Shown here piece after piece: positions 15,648 through 25,136 of a stretch of DNA of 64,000 nucleotides. The DNA is from Oscillospiraceae bacterium. Lineage in GTDB: Bacteria > Bacillota > Clostridia > Oscillospirales > Acutalibacteraceae. The stretch covers positions 1-64,000 of the forward strand of contig CADBBT010000010.1 of NCBI GenBank assembly GCA_902792985.1, read 5' to 3'. Below the pieces are notes generated by a model. The model made no database searches, was not told the DNA's origin, and saw nothing but the letters and a program-made list of their open reading frames with translations. A program made the position numbers and the translations under genes. Position 1 is the first letter of the stretch; the number at the start of each line of letters is the position of its first letter.

Positions 15648-15944
15648 TCAATTCACAAAACGCGTCATACCATCAGAATTATAACGCGACAAATGTTCAA
15701 AAAGCAAGCCCATATCAATCAGCTTTTTTGAAGCAATACTGACGGAAGGGATCTCTCCGGTTGACACCATGCGACGCAGCGCTCGCAAAATGATTGCAGT
15801 GTTTGGGTCAACCTTCTTGATCTCTTCAAGTGCTGTGGTACAGTTCTCGGTCTCGGACAATTTGTACTTTCTTTCATATAATTCCTCCAAAAAATAATAA
15901 TGTGACAAAGCTCGCAGGCCGGCCTCATACGAGCTTTGCCACAC
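15648..15944 (-). CDS. Hypothetical protein upstream of the integrase
   Basis: Up to 98 residues, charged and helical, unrecognised. The GTG at 15944 gives the longest frame, but the only clear ribosome site (GGAGGA near 15885) serves an ATG in another frame. The end reads well as protein (ALEEIKKVDPNTAIILRALR). It may therefore be a frameshifted remnant. It ends 13 bp before the integrase start, so it would be co-transcribed, a place often taken by excisionases or small regulators, though no helix-turn-helix is evident. Confidence 0.45.
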   Translation of the reverse strand: MWQSSYEAGLRALSHYYFLEELYERKYKLSETENCTTALEEIKKVDPNTAIILRALRRMVSTGEIPSVSIASKKLIDMGLLFEHLSRYNSDGMTRFVN

Positions 15945-16030
15945 TCATTATACATGCAAAATATAATCCGTAAGGGTTAATAACGAAAAAAAAATACTTA
16001 ATAAGAAAACTCAGAACAATATAGACACTC

Positions 16031-16058
16031 AAAGCGGCAGGATTACTCCCGCCGCTTT
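16031..16058 (-). terminator. Hairpin after the 2180-residue protein gene
   Basis: AAAGCGGC and GCCGCTTT form an 8-bp stem 26 bp after the stop codon. The U-run on the minus strand is short (TTTGAG). Confidence 0.55.
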
Positions 16059-16083
16059 GTTGTGCTGTGTGGTAGTTAATGGC

Positions 16084-19000
16084 TTACTTGTGCAGGCCGA
16101 ACAAAGCCAGAATCAAATGGATCAGCTTGATCAACCAGCCGAAGAATCCAGTGTGGGTTCCGCCGCAATACGGGCAATTGCCCTTGGAGCTGCTACCGGA
16201 ATCGTCCTGCTTCTGCGTTGTCGGTTCATCCTGTTTCTCGGTTGTTGGTTCATCTGGCTTAGACAGTTTGTCAATTGTGACCTTTGTCAATTCGGACGTT
16301 CCTGCTGCATCGGAGAAGTTCTTGCCGCAAACGGTGCAGTGGTAGTATTCCACATTACCTTCCGCTTCAGTGGTTGCAGCCTTGGCGTCAACATGGGAAA
16401 GGGTGTGTCCGTTGAATTTACAGACAAGGTCTTGGAAAGCAGGAATGTTTGCGCTGCTCTCCGGCTTAGTGGAAAGCATGTAATAGCTGAAGTGATCAAG
16501 ATAAAGCAGTGCAAATGAACCATTTTTCTCGATTCGGACTTCGGTTTTGCCTCCGTTTTCAATTCTATATGCATAGAGCTTACTTGCAGTCAGAAGCGCA
16601 TCGTCATCAAGCGCGACCTTCACAATAATCGTTCCGTCGGGCTGAACAGGCGTGCTACCCTCTTCAAGCGTAAGGTCATAGAATTCCGCATCGGCTCTAC
16701 CGGAGGCTGCGGCTTGATACATGATTGCGGTCTCTTCCTGATATACCTTTCCACATTCGGAACACGTGACACTAGCATAAGCAACGCCTTCACAATATGA
16801 AACGTTTGCGACATAGGTGTGCGCGGTTGGTTCAGCAGCTACGGAATAGCTGTTGCCACAGGGACAGGTGTAGGTATAGGTCGCGCCCGTATCGCAGGAA
16901 CCGGAAACGGTCTTGTAATAATCGTGGCTGTGGGCAACGAACTTTGCTGTGAAGGTGAGGTCGGCGCTGCCCATTCTGAAGGGCACTTCACCGTCCCAGC
17001 CGGCAAAGAGATAACCTTCGACGGCATTGACCTTCGGAATGCGAATGATCTCGCCGGTGTAATACGTGTCGGTCTCAGTTTCATCCGCAACAATCCACGT
17101 TACAGAATGCTGTTCATTCAGGTAGGTATAGTGAATCACGGTGTCCTGATCGCTGACAACAAAGTTGTTTTCTTCCGCAAGCTTCAGCAGCGCATAGTCA
17201 GGCGTGTCAACTTCCTGATTCAGCATGCTGCTATCGATGTCAATGATGTCGATCGTTTCTCCGTCAATGACATATCGGACGATGTAGCGAGGCTCGCTGA
17301 CCGTGAAGGACCCGATCTCTTCGAGGGTGTATTCGGCATAGACTTCGCCATCCTTCATGATGCAAGCGACTTTACCGTCTTCGCCAGAGCTGTCAACAGC
17401 GCTGTAGGTGCCTTCGTTGATCGCGTTCTCGTTCGCTGTGACAACATAACTCACGGTGATGCCGTAGCCGTTCTTCCCATCTTTTTCAACACGCTTGGGA
17501 GAGATATTTTCAATGCAGATTGTTGTTGTACCGTCATTGTTACGAGTGACAGTGATACGATCGTTTGTGACGCCGTAGGTTATCAGCAGCGACTGGCGCA
17601 GCGCGGCTTCCTGTTGCTGTGTGAGCGTAAAGTACTTCGAAACCGTATCAACGATCGTAATATTCTGGAAGGTAATATTGTTCGTGACCTGTTCAGAAAC
17701 GATATTGTTGAACAAACCGGTCAATTCATCAGTACTGGTTGCAGAAACATAATAACTGTTCTCTTCGCTCGAACTGATTCTGCTACCGATCTCTAACAGC
17801 TCGGTTGCGTTGGGATAGTTTGAGGATACCGCATGCAGGAATGTGTTGAGCTTATCCTTTGTGGAAGAGGGGTTGGTATTCACCGGGTCTCCGGGCTTTG
17901 CGTCATTTGTGACGCCGATGCAGTAAACAGGCGTATGATAGCTTTGCTTGATGTCTTTTGCAATGCTGATTGCTCTGTTCGCAACGGAGATACTGAAGCC
18001 CGAAGCACGGTCAATGCTGTAGGAAGTTGGTTCGCCGTCAGTGAAGAGAACGACGAGCTGTTTCCTGCTGCCATCCATCGTCAAAAGGTCCTTCGCCGCG
18101 GATATGCCTGCATCAGTACAGGTTCCGCTGGAATTCTGTCTGGGAGCGTTCAGTATGTTCAAAACGGTTTGTTTTTGATTGAGAACAGAAATGAAACTCG
18201 GCTTAAGACTTGAAGTTGACTCCCAGTCTATCCCATTGAAAGCATAGGCTTCTTTATTGTACGCTACAACTGCAATTCGATGATTTACACCGTTATATTC
18301 TGCATTCTCATACACATTTTCAACAAAAGCTTTCGCCGCATCCTGAAGGGCTTTATATCGCGTTGTTTTCTTGTCAGACATTGTGTTGTCAACCATAGAT
18401 TTAGAATGGTCAAGCACAAGAACAATATCCACAGGTTCTGCGCCCAGCTTCGGCCTTACATTCAAAGTCTCTGCAAATGCCGAAAGGGTGACGGTCGCGT
18501 CTGACTTCACATATTTCACCGTCTTGTCGGTTTCAAGATCAGATGGAACAATGGTACCCTTTGACTGATAGACAGCTTTCACGACAAAGTCTTCGTTTTT
18601 GGCGAGCTCTTCGGAAAAATCAGGCCAATAAGCTACAAAACGGTCATCATAATTTTCAAAAGTCGGTGCTGAAATAGCAGTTGTCCCTTCTGTGAAGCAT
18701 ACACGACCGACTTCAATGTATTCACCGTTTTTATCCTTCGCCATAAAGATTGCCTGATGCCCATTGATAGGTCTGCTCTCATATGCAGCGCAGGCTTCGT
18801 ATTCCTCTGTTTCATCCTGATTAAGACAAACTCTGCGTTCAAGTCCCGGCCCGTCGGAGGTCAGCGGCCTGACGACTTCCCAATCCGACCAGATGTGGCC
18901 GAGTTCGCCGGTTTCCGCGTTCATTTCACCTCTTGCGGGGATCTTCAGCCAACTCAATTCAGCATTGCATATCTCGCCGGTGCGAGCATTCTCACGCACA

Positions 19001-22000
19001 CAGTTAAGTGTTTTTTTACCGTCTTCAGTGCAGGTGGCTTTTTCTTTTACAGAGTAGCTGCCGCTGTAATCGTGTCCGAGACACTGACTTGTTTCTACTT
19101 CATAAGAGTAATCGCAGCCTTTGCGCTGGCAAGTGTAGATATCCACGCCGCGCTCGGTGCAGGTTGCAGGCTTGGAATCTGTCACTGCCATATCATGACC
19201 AAGCTCAGATAAAGCTTTGTCGTCGGTCATACCGCAGCGCGAGCAAGTATAAGCCTCCGAGCCAGTTTCCGTGCAGGTCGGCGCAACATCTCTATTCGTA
19301 TCTCTCTGGAAATCATGGCTGCCGGGCTCCACATAGTCACATCGAGAACACTCGTAATAGATACAGCCGCCGTCTTCTGCGTGCTTTTCAACAAGGTCAT
19401 GTTCCGAATACTCCGCAGGGATGATTTCCGGGTCTTCAATGTCCTCTTTTCCGCAGAAAGAGCAATTGACATGCTTGATGCCATCATAAATGCAGATAGG
19501 TTCCTCTCGCACTTCAACAGGCGTGTGGGGTATCGGCTTGGCATCCATCGTGCTATAGGGTTCTCCCAACACCCATCCGTGTGCATCCGGCGTACCCTCG
19601 CAGTTTCTGCAGGTAATGTAAATCGTACCGGTATGGTCGCAGGTCGTGGAAACCCACTTGTCAAATTCGTTGTCTGCCTCAATCGTTGGATCATAGATGG
19701 CATCCACTGCATCAAAGACATAATAGTCTGCCTTGATTGCATCTGTTTCACGTTCGGCAAGCACGGCACCATGAATCTCTTGGTGCTTGCTGCACTCGAA
19801 CTTGCCGTCACACCATTCGTTTGTGCAATATTTGCGTTCCCAGCCAGCGGAGCCGCACTTGCGCTCCACTTCGACCGTCCATTCCACTTCCGCTTTATCG
19901 ACGTGGCCAGTATGCGGAATTATCCAGCTATTCTCTTCAATTACCGTTTTGCCTTCAGCGTCAGCAAAATACATGTTGCATGCCGAACAATAGTAGTATT
20001 CCGAGTTGCCATCCTGCGTACAGGTCATGGCCACCGCGTCAAACTTCGTCATGGTATGCCCAAGCGGTTCAATATCGCGTTTAATGTAGTGACCGCAGGC
20101 ATCGTAACGTGCACACTTGCAAATCATCTCTCCCTTTTGTGTGCAGGTCGGAGATGTCCGCACTTCCCAGATGTCGTGGCTGTAATCGTCAGGGATGCCA
20201 GGCACAAAGTCAGCGTTGTATTCTTCACCGTGATAGGTGCAGCGATAGACGGTGTAACCTTCGGTGCCGTGCTCGCCATTGCAGGTGGGCGGCACTACCT
20301 CTTTGACCACATAGTTGTGGTTGTCAACGGTTTTCAACACGTAGCAACCGCAGCCGTTGCGACAAAGACCCTTATAGACCGTGACGGAAGCGTCGTCACC
20401 ACTGACGATCTCATACTGATCGCGCTCAGTTTCAAAGTCTGGTATGTTATGCGGTGTTGAAATGCTGTCCGGCGAAGCCGCGCCGCAACGCGAGCAAACA
20501 TAGCCATAGTTGTAGCAGGTATTGTTGACCTGTTCATCCGTCAGCAGCAGATCGCGGTCAACAAAGGCCTGTTCCTGTTGAACACTGAAGTCGTGTCCAA
20601 GTGCCGCAAGGTCGTAACTGTAGGCGGTACGGGTTTCCACTTCTTTATTTCCTAATATTCTTTCAATTAGGGAAAGCTTTATCTCCTCTTCCTGCCATGG
20701 AGACCACTCGCTCCAGCGATAGAAATGATAGGTGTATGACTCGATAGTACGGTCGCGATATCGATAGAAAGTTACATTTGATTTGATGTAAAAAATCCTG
20801 TAAATATTTGAACCAGTAGCTTCGCTCATCCAGTAACCAGTCGCACCGACATCATTTCTTCCAGGACATTCAGATGGACTTGTAGGGCTATTCGCGCCAG
20901 ACGACACTGCTGTTGCACTGTTAACTTCAGAAGCAAAAGCATATCGCGAAAAAGAATATTCTCCATAAGATGAACGATATCCGAACCCGGAATAGTTGCC
21001 GTTAATAGATGCATCACGATATCTTCTTTGATATGGACTTGCATTGTATTGATAGCAATATGAAACAAGGTAATAGCCAGCTTGTGATTCCACATCTCTA
21101 GTATTACTGCTTTCCACCGGGGTCGTCGACCATTCACTCCAAGGGCCATAATCACTATAATTCGTTGAAGTATAATCATATATCCAGCCTTCAAGTTCCG
21201 GATCTGGAGACGTTGTTTTACTCTTTGTGCGGCTCCGATATTGCTTTGTCTGTCGGACTTTGTCTCCGCTGAGACCAACTTGAGCCGGCGTTTGATCTGT
21301 CCAGCCCGACCATGTATTGTCAGGATCCGTATAAGTAACATAGCTATTCCCACAGCGGGAACAGGTATAGGTTGTTAATCCGTCCTGTACACAGGTCGGC
21401 GCAGCCGCTGTTGCTTGATAATCATGTCCGAGTGCAGGCACGGTGCCCTCTTCCGTTTTTCGATGTGATGAGTCGCGGTTGCAGTAATAAAGCATATCGC
21501 CCGGCTCGGTGCAGGTTGGTTGCTTGCTTGTGCGGCCTTCGTCCCAAATGTGACCAAGGGCATTTTCCGTCACAATGCCGCAGACCTTGCAAAGTCCTTC
21601 CGTGGTGCAGGTCGCATGCGGATCGGTGATGTGACCGCCTTTGGTTGTACGTGTTTCCGTGTAGCCGCAGCGGGTGCAGACACGCCTATCCAGACCGTCC
21701 TGCTGACAGTTTGCAATCTGAATCGTCTCCCACGCGCCAAAGAGATGGCTCACAGAAGGCGTGCTATAATGTCCCCTGTACTGGAAACTGTTCAGCTTGA
21801 TCCAGCCCCAGTCACCATAGCGGAAGGTATAACCCCAGGTATAGCCATTTTCCGTCTTCACACTGTAAACGTGCGCGTATTCACCGGAAAGGAAGGTTCT
21901 GCGTACACCAGAATTTGCGTTGCTGTTCCAATAAAGACCTAGATCTCCGCTGCGCGCAGTATAAACATCGAACGAACGCGTGCGCTGATTCACACAGACC

Positions 22001-22626
22001 GAACCGTGCATTTTAAGCAAATAGGTCTGATTGCCGTTGAAGTTCAAGTGCCAGTTTGTTGTCAAACCACAGTTCCAACCAGTAGAATGATAGGCGATCT
22101 TCGGCACGCCGCCTTCAATATCGGCAACTATGGCAGAATGGCCATAACGGTTGACTTCTGCGCGGTAATAAATCAACACATCACCGATTTCGACCTGAGA
22201 AGCCGACGGATTCTGAATGACCTGTGCGCCCTTTTGATAGACCAGATAGTTATAGAGCTGCACGCAGCGGATAAAAGAACCAGCATAGTCCCAGCCGTAC
22301 GGTTCTGTCCAGTGCGCTTTATAGCCATTGGTGTTCCAGAAACCGTCCATATCAATGCCGCCCATGTAAAGACACTGGGAAACGAAGTTTGCGCAATCGC
22401 CACCGTCGTCCCAATAGCCTGTACCGAGCAACACGGAGTCATGGTCCTGCCAGTGATCCTTCGCCCACTGCGCTGCGCCGCCGGCGGAATAGCCGGAAAC
22501 GGCATCCGCTTTCAGGTTTATGCCAAGATCAAGCCCTGCGAACTCAGCTAACGGAGCAACACTCAACAGCATAAGCACAGTCAAGAAGAGTGCTATGGTT
22601 TTGGTTGCTAGTTTCGATTTTTTCAT
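16084..22626 (-). CDS. Giant secreted amidase / Cys-repeat / VWA-domain surface protein
   Basis: A 2180-residue exported protein. A signal peptide (about 1-42) precedes a putative cysteine amidase domain (about 44-215; Cys78 in GGDCANFVSQC, His163 in YGHSAIV). An SH3-like segment follows. Then come more than ten cysteine-rich repeats of the form C-x2-G...C-x2-CG...GH (about 310-1290). A von Willebrand A domain (about 1395-1640) has an intact MIDAS motif, DHSKS. InlB-like and further Cys-repeat modules lead to the tail CPYCGGTHTGFFGWLI and a hydrophobic helix, matching the CHAP protein at 10363-13788. Probably a cell-surface adhesin and wall hydrolase. A good ribosome site GAGGAGG precedes the ATG. 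No LPXTG motif is visible. Confidence 0.88.
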   Translation of the reverse strand: MKKSKLATKTIALFLTVLMLLSVAPLAEFAGLDLGINLKADAVSGYSAGGAAQWAKDHWQDHDSVLLGTGYWDDGGDCANFVSQCLYMGGIDMDGFWNTNGYKAHWTEPYGWDYAGSFIRCVQLYNYLVYQKGAQVIQNPSASQVEIGDVLIYYRAEVNRYGHSAIVADIEGGVPKIAYHSTGWNCGLTTNWHLNFNGNQTYLLKMHGSVCVNQRTRSFDVYTARSGDLGLYWNSNANSGVRRTFLSGEYAHVYSVKTENGYTWGYTFRYGDWGWIKLNSFQYRGHYSTPSVSHLFGAWETIQIANCQQDGLDRRVCTRCGYTETRTTKGGHITDPHATCTTEGLCKVCGIVTENALGHIWDEGRTSKQPTCTEPGDMLYYCNRDSSHRKTEEGTVPALGHDYQATAAAPTCVQDGLTTYTCSRCGNSYVTYTDPDNTWSGWTDQTPAQVGLSGDKVRQTKQYRSRTKSKTTSPDPELEGWIYDYTSTNYSDYGPWSEWSTTPVESSNTRDVESQAGYYLVSYCYQYNASPYQRRYRDASINGNYSGFGYRSSYGEYSFSRYAFASEVNSATAVSSGANSPTSPSECPGRNDVGATGYWMSEATGSNIYRIFYIKSNVTFYRYRDRTIESYTYHFYRWSEWSPWQEEEIKLSLIERILGNKEVETRTAYSYDLAALGHDFSVQQEQAFVDRDLLLTDEQVNNTCYNYGYVCSRCGAASPDSISTPHNIPDFETERDQYEIVSGDDASVTVYKGLCRNGCGCYVLKTVDNHNYVVKEVVPPTCNGEHGTEGYTVYRCTYHGEEYNADFVPGIPDDYSHDIWEVRTSPTCTQKGEMICKCARYDACGHYIKRDIEPLGHTMTKFDAVAMTCTQDGNSEYYYCSACNMYFADAEGKTVIEENSWIIPHTGHVDKAEVEWTVEVERKCGSAGWERKYCTNEWCDGKFECSKHQEIHGAVLAERETDAIKADYYVFDAVDAIYDPTIEADNEFDKWVSTTCDHTGTIYITCRNCEGTPDAHGWVLGEPYSTMDAKPIPHTPVEVREEPICIYDGIKHVNCSFCGKEDIEDPEIIPAEYSEHDLVEKHAEDGGCIYYECSRCDYVEPGSHDFQRDTNRDVAPTCTETGSEAYTCSRCGMTDDKALSELGHDMAVTDSKPATCTERGVDIYTCQRKGCDYSYEVETSQCLGHDYSGSYSVKEKATCTEDGKKTLNCVRENARTGEICNAELSWLKIPARGEMNAETGELGHIWSDWEVVRPLTSDGPGLERRVCLNQDETEEYEACAAYESRPINGHQAIFMAKDKNGEYIEVGRVCFTEGTTAISAPTFENYDDRFVAYWPDFSEELAKNEDFVVKAVYQSKGTIVPSDLETDKTVKYVKSDATVTLSAFAETLNVRPKLGAEPVDIVLVLDHSKSMVDNTMSDKKTTRYKALQDAAKAFVENVYENAEYNGVNHRIAVVAYNKEAYAFNGIDWESTSSLKPSFISVLNQKQTVLNILNAPRQNSSGTCTDAGISAAKDLLTMDGSRKQLVVLFTDGEPTSYSIDRASGFSISVANRAISIAKDIKQSYHTPVYCIGVTNDAKPGDPVNTNPSSTKDKLNTFLHAVSSNYPNATELLEIGSRISSSEENSYYVSATSTDELTGLFNNIVSEQVTNNITFQNITIVDTVSKYFTLTQQQEAALRQSLLITYGVTNDRITVTRNNDGTTTICIENISPKRVEKDGKNGYGITVSYVVTANENAINEGTYSAVDSSGEDGKVACIMKDGEVYAEYTLEEIGSFTVSEPRYIVRYVIDGETIDIIDIDSSMLNQEVDTPDYALLKLAEENNFVVSDQDTVIHYTYLNEQHSVTWIVADETETDTYYTGEIIRIPKVNAVEGYLFAGWDGEVPFRMGSADLTFTAKFVAHSHDYYKTVSGSCDTGATYTYTCPCGNSYSVAAEPTAHTYVANVSYCEGVAYASVTCSECGKVYQEETAIMYQAAASGRADAEFYDLTLEEGSTPVQPDGTIIVKVALDDDALLTASKLYAYRIENGGKTEVRIEKNGSFALLYLDHFSYYMLSTKPESSANIPAFQDLVCKFNGHTLSHVDAKAATTEAEGNVEYYHCTVCGKNFSDAAGTSELTKVTIDKLSKPDEPTTEKQDEPTTQKQDDSGSSSKGNCPYCGGTHTGFFGWLIKLIHLILALFGLHK

Positions 22627-22647
22627 GAAAAGATCCTCCTCATATTT

Positions 22648-22677
22648 ATTGTAATAATTCTATCAAAAAGTTGACAA
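22648..22677 (-). promoter_or_regulatory. Possible promoter of the giant surface-protein gene
   Basis: On the minus strand TTGTCA and TACAAT are separated by 18 bp, about 22 bases upstream of the ATG. Confidence 0.5.
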
Positions 22678-22701
22678 CAATTCAATAAAGCCGTAATAAA
22701 T

Positions 22702-22720
22702 AATTCGATTTTGTCGAATT
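22702..22720. promoter_or_regulatory. Operator-like dyad with a Spo0A-box match
   Basis: AATTCGA-ttttg-TCGAATT is a 7-bp perfect inverted repeat. It contains TTTGTCGAA (22710-22718), matching the known Spo0A box TTTGTCRAA. It lies upstream of the promoter of the 2180-residue protein gene. Confidence 0.45.
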
Positions 22721-22914
22721 CAACACTTATAAAACGCCATATATCTTACACGGAAAAATCATTCGTCATTTCTCACAAATCATCTTTTAGAGCAGAGAAA
22801 AAAACAAGGTTGATTTATGCAATCTGACGACAAAACATTTCTTAGTTCACTGATCGGTCGTTAATAGTCCTTCCGTCACGCCGTTAATCTCCGACATCCG
22901 GAAAACGATGTCAT

Positions 22915-23130
22915 TCATCTTCGGCCGGTTGGGATCGGAGAGTGGAAGAGAATACAACCCGTAAAATGCTTTCGTTTGATTGTTAGTGGGATCACGGTAG
23001 TCACTGGGCTCACCGCGTTTCCTTTGTCGTTTTGCAGAACCAACACCGGGCGGACACCGGACTGTTCGCTGCCGCATACGCCGGACAGATCGCACAGCCA
23101 GATGTCCCCGCGATAGATTTGCTGCTTGGT
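22915..23130 (-). pseudogene. Broken MazF/PemK-type toxin gene
   Basis: The frame directly after the upstream stop codon encodes IYRGDIWLCDLSGVCGSEQ, then SGVRPVLVLQND and VTTVIPLT, clearly the N-terminal half of a MazF endoribonuclease. It has no start codon: the TGA at 23131-23133 ends the preceding gene in the same frame and no ATG, GTG or TTG follows. The C-terminal half is replaced by an unrelated end and a stop at 22915; another frame continues to 22847. It therefore looks inactivated by small indels. The linked 90-residue gene would be the co-transcribed partner. Confidence 0.65.
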
Positions 23131-23403
23131 TCAGGTGACACCGTCGAACTGTTCAAGGTCGCTGGTTCCCTGCTCCAGGCTGGTGACGGCTTCGCGGACA
23201 CTTTCTGCTGCGCCGTTGAAGATCTCCACATACTTTTCCATTTGTGCGCGACGTTCCTCCAGAGATTCCGGCAGGTTGTCAGCCGCGTCCTCTTCATCGC
23301 TTGGCACGGCTTCAAATTCATCGGCCAGTATATCCAGCGCTGTGGTGTATTCTCCAACCTTTTCGATTAATTCGCCAAGTTTTTTTCTTCTGTAAGCGTT
23401 CAT
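23131..23403 (-). CDS. Small acidic protein paired with the MazF-like remnant
   Basis: A 90-residue, acidic, largely helical protein (MNAYRRKKLGELIEKVGE ... LEQFDGVT). The ATG at 23403 is chosen because AAAGG lies 9 bases upstream; the ATG at 23412 is too close to it. It directly precedes the MazF-like frame, the place of an antitoxin, but it lacks an obvious DNA-binding motif. Similar 90-residue genes next to MazF-like genes occur in clostridial mobile elements to my recollection. Function not established. Confidence 0.6.
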   Translation of the reverse strand: MNAYRRKKLGELIEKVGEYTTALDILADEFEAVPSDEEDAADNLPESLEERRAQMEKYVEIFNGAAESVREAVTSLEQGTSDLEQFDGVT

Positions 23404-23456
23404 AAGATTCATCCTTTCTGTGAAAATGAAATTAGGTTTTGGTTTTGCTATAATAT

Positions 23457-23482
23457 AAAAACACCGCCATCGCGGTGTTTTT
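23457..23482. terminator. Bidirectional terminator hairpin
   Basis: AAAAACACCGC (23457-23467) pairs with GCGGTGTTTTT (23472-23482) around a 4-base loop. It lies upstream of the minus-strand gene and shields it from leftward transcription. Confidence 0.75.
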
Positions 23483-23659
23483 GTTAATGCTCTTGATCGG
23501 GCCAGGTATTAGCAGAACTGTTTTTCTTAAATTAGGATTGAAAAAATGGTCGGTCTTATGTATAATGAATTCGGAATAAGGTCTGACCGTTTTTCTGCTT
23601 TTTCCTGTGTAAAACAATCAATCTATCCACACTTTTCACCTTCAGAAAGGAGTGCCCGT

Positions 23660-25045
23660 ATGAAAAAGCTCATCAGTTTTCTGCTGTGCACCGTGCTTCT
23701 GTGCACGGCCGCGCCCGTTTCCGCTTTAGCCTCCGCACAAGACCAGTTCGTGCCGGTACTGCGGTTCATCGCGTCCAGCGACAGCCACGTCAAAGCCGAC
23801 GACGACCGAAACTTTGACCGCATCGGCGCCATGCTGAAGCAGGCCTACGCTCTTGCCGACGGCGACAGCGTCTACAAGAACCTCGACGCACTTATGATGG
23901 CCGGCGATCTGACCAATGCCGGCACCAGAGAGGAGTTCGAAAAATACTGGCGCGCCGTCTCTTTCGCCAAACGCGACGAAACAGCGTTGCTCGCCGTGGT
24001 CGCCAAGAATCACGACGGCTGGAACATGAGTCGGAAAGAAATGTGCTCCTGTTTTTCCGACTTGACAGGCGAAGCACCGGATTTTCACAAGACCGTCTGC
24101 GGCTATCACTTCATCGGCCTTTCCGCCAGCGACATAGACAGCGTGCATTACAGCAAAACGCAGCTTTCCTGGCTGCGCGAACAACTGGATCTTGCCGTTG
24201 CAGACACACCCGACAAACCCGTATTCTTCATGCACCATGAGCATAACCGCAACACCGTTTACGGCTCTTCATCGTTTGACGGCTGGGGCGTGAAATACTT
24301 TAACAAGATTTTGAAAGAGTATCCGCAGGTGGTCGATTTTTCCGGCCATTCCCATTATCCTCTGAACGATCCGCGTTCCATCTGGCAAAAGGAATTCACC
24401 GCCATCGGCACCGGCGCGCTTTATTACGCGGAGTTCACCATTGACTTCGACCGCGGTTATGATCCGCCCGATTGCTACGACGCAGGCACCTACTGGATCG
24501 TGGAGGTCAACAAGGACGGCAATATCCACCTGCGCGGATTTGACGTTGATGCAAACAAACTTCTTTGTGAATATACGCTGCCGAACCCTGCAGATCCGGC
24601 GAACCGCCCCTTTGACCAAAAGAAGCTGAAAGCCGCTTCAAGGGCACCTGTTTTTCCCGCAGACACTATGCTGACAGCAAAACAGACCGGTCGCGGCGAA
24701 GTCAGCATCGCGGCGCCGACAGCTGCCTCAACCGACGGGCAGCCGATCGTCCTTTACCGCGTGACGGTCAAAAACAAGCTCGGTCTGACCGTTGACAAGC
24801 AGTGGTATCTGCCGCACTACTATGTGGCAGACAAGCTCGAAGAATCGATCCCCTTTACCGTTCAAGGTCTTGCCAAAGGCAGCTACACAGTGCGCGTGGT
24901 TGCTGAAACCGCCTATGGAGTTCAGTCTGAAGCGTTGAGCAACGAGATCAAGGTAGAAAACGGCGCGAACGCCGTTGCGGCATTTTTCCGTCTGCTTGCC
25001 CGTCCGTTTAAACTGTTGTTCCACGCCGTCAAAGCAGTATTCTGA
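23660..25045 (+). CDS. Secreted calcineurin-like metallophosphoesterase
   Basis: A 461-residue exported protein. A signal peptide (MKKLISFLLCTVLLCTAAPV, about 1-25) is followed by a metallophosphoesterase domain (about 32-300) with ASSDSHVK near the start, MMAGDLTNAG, the VVAKNHDG segment in place of the usual GNHD, MHHEHN and DFSGHSHYP metal-binding motifs. A fibronectin-like domain (about 335-430) and an amphipathic C-terminal helix complete it. The ATG at 23660 is preceded by AAAGGAG; the longer frame from 23546 would lack a signal at its start. The substrate is unknown; phosphodiesters or nucleotides outside the cell are likely. It is a single-gene unit with a terminator behind it. Confidence 0.9.
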   Translation: MKKLISFLLCTVLLCTAAPVSALASAQDQFVPVLRFIASSDSHVKADDDRNFDRIGAMLKQAYALADGDSVYKNLDALMMAGDLTNAGTREEFEKYWRAVSFAKRDETALLAVVAKNHDGWNMSRKEMCSCFSDLTGEAPDFHKTVCGYHFIGLSASDIDSVHYSKTQLSWLREQLDLAVADTPDKPVFFMHHEHNRNTVYGSSSFDGWGVKYFNKILKEYPQVVDFSGHSHYPLNDPRSIWQKEFTAIGTGALYYAEFTIDFDRGYDPPDCYDAGTYWIVEVNKDGNIHLRGFDVDANKLLCEYTLPNPADPANRPFDQKKLKAASRAPVFPADTMLTAKQTGRGEVSIAAPTAASTDGQPIVLYRVTVKNKLGLTVDKQWYLPHYYVADKLEESIPFTVQGLAKGSYTVRVVAETAYGVQSEALSNEIKVENGANAVAAFFRLLARPFKLLFHAVKAVF

Positions 25046-25060
25046 TCGAAACGAACAAAT

Positions 25061-25088
25061 AAAAACCACCCTGACCGGTGGTTTTTTT
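25061..25088 (+). terminator. Terminator of the metallophosphoesterase gene
   Basis: AAACCACC pairs with GGTGGTTT around a short loop (with CCGG), followed by TTTTTTT. Confidence 0.8.
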
Positions 25089-25136
25089 GTTATGATACAT
25101 ACGCTGTTGAAACTACAGCAAAAGCATGCACGCCTT

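Noticed and set aside
15719-15955. Alternative frame of the gene upstream of the integrase
   Set aside because: It has the better ribosome site but its product is Arg/Pro/Cys-rich and not protein-like; the other frame reads better.
18900-21700. CRISPR-like impression from the many spaced CxxCG codons
   Set aside because: The periodicity comes from protein repeats; the DNA spacing is irregular and there are no identical repeats with unique spacers.
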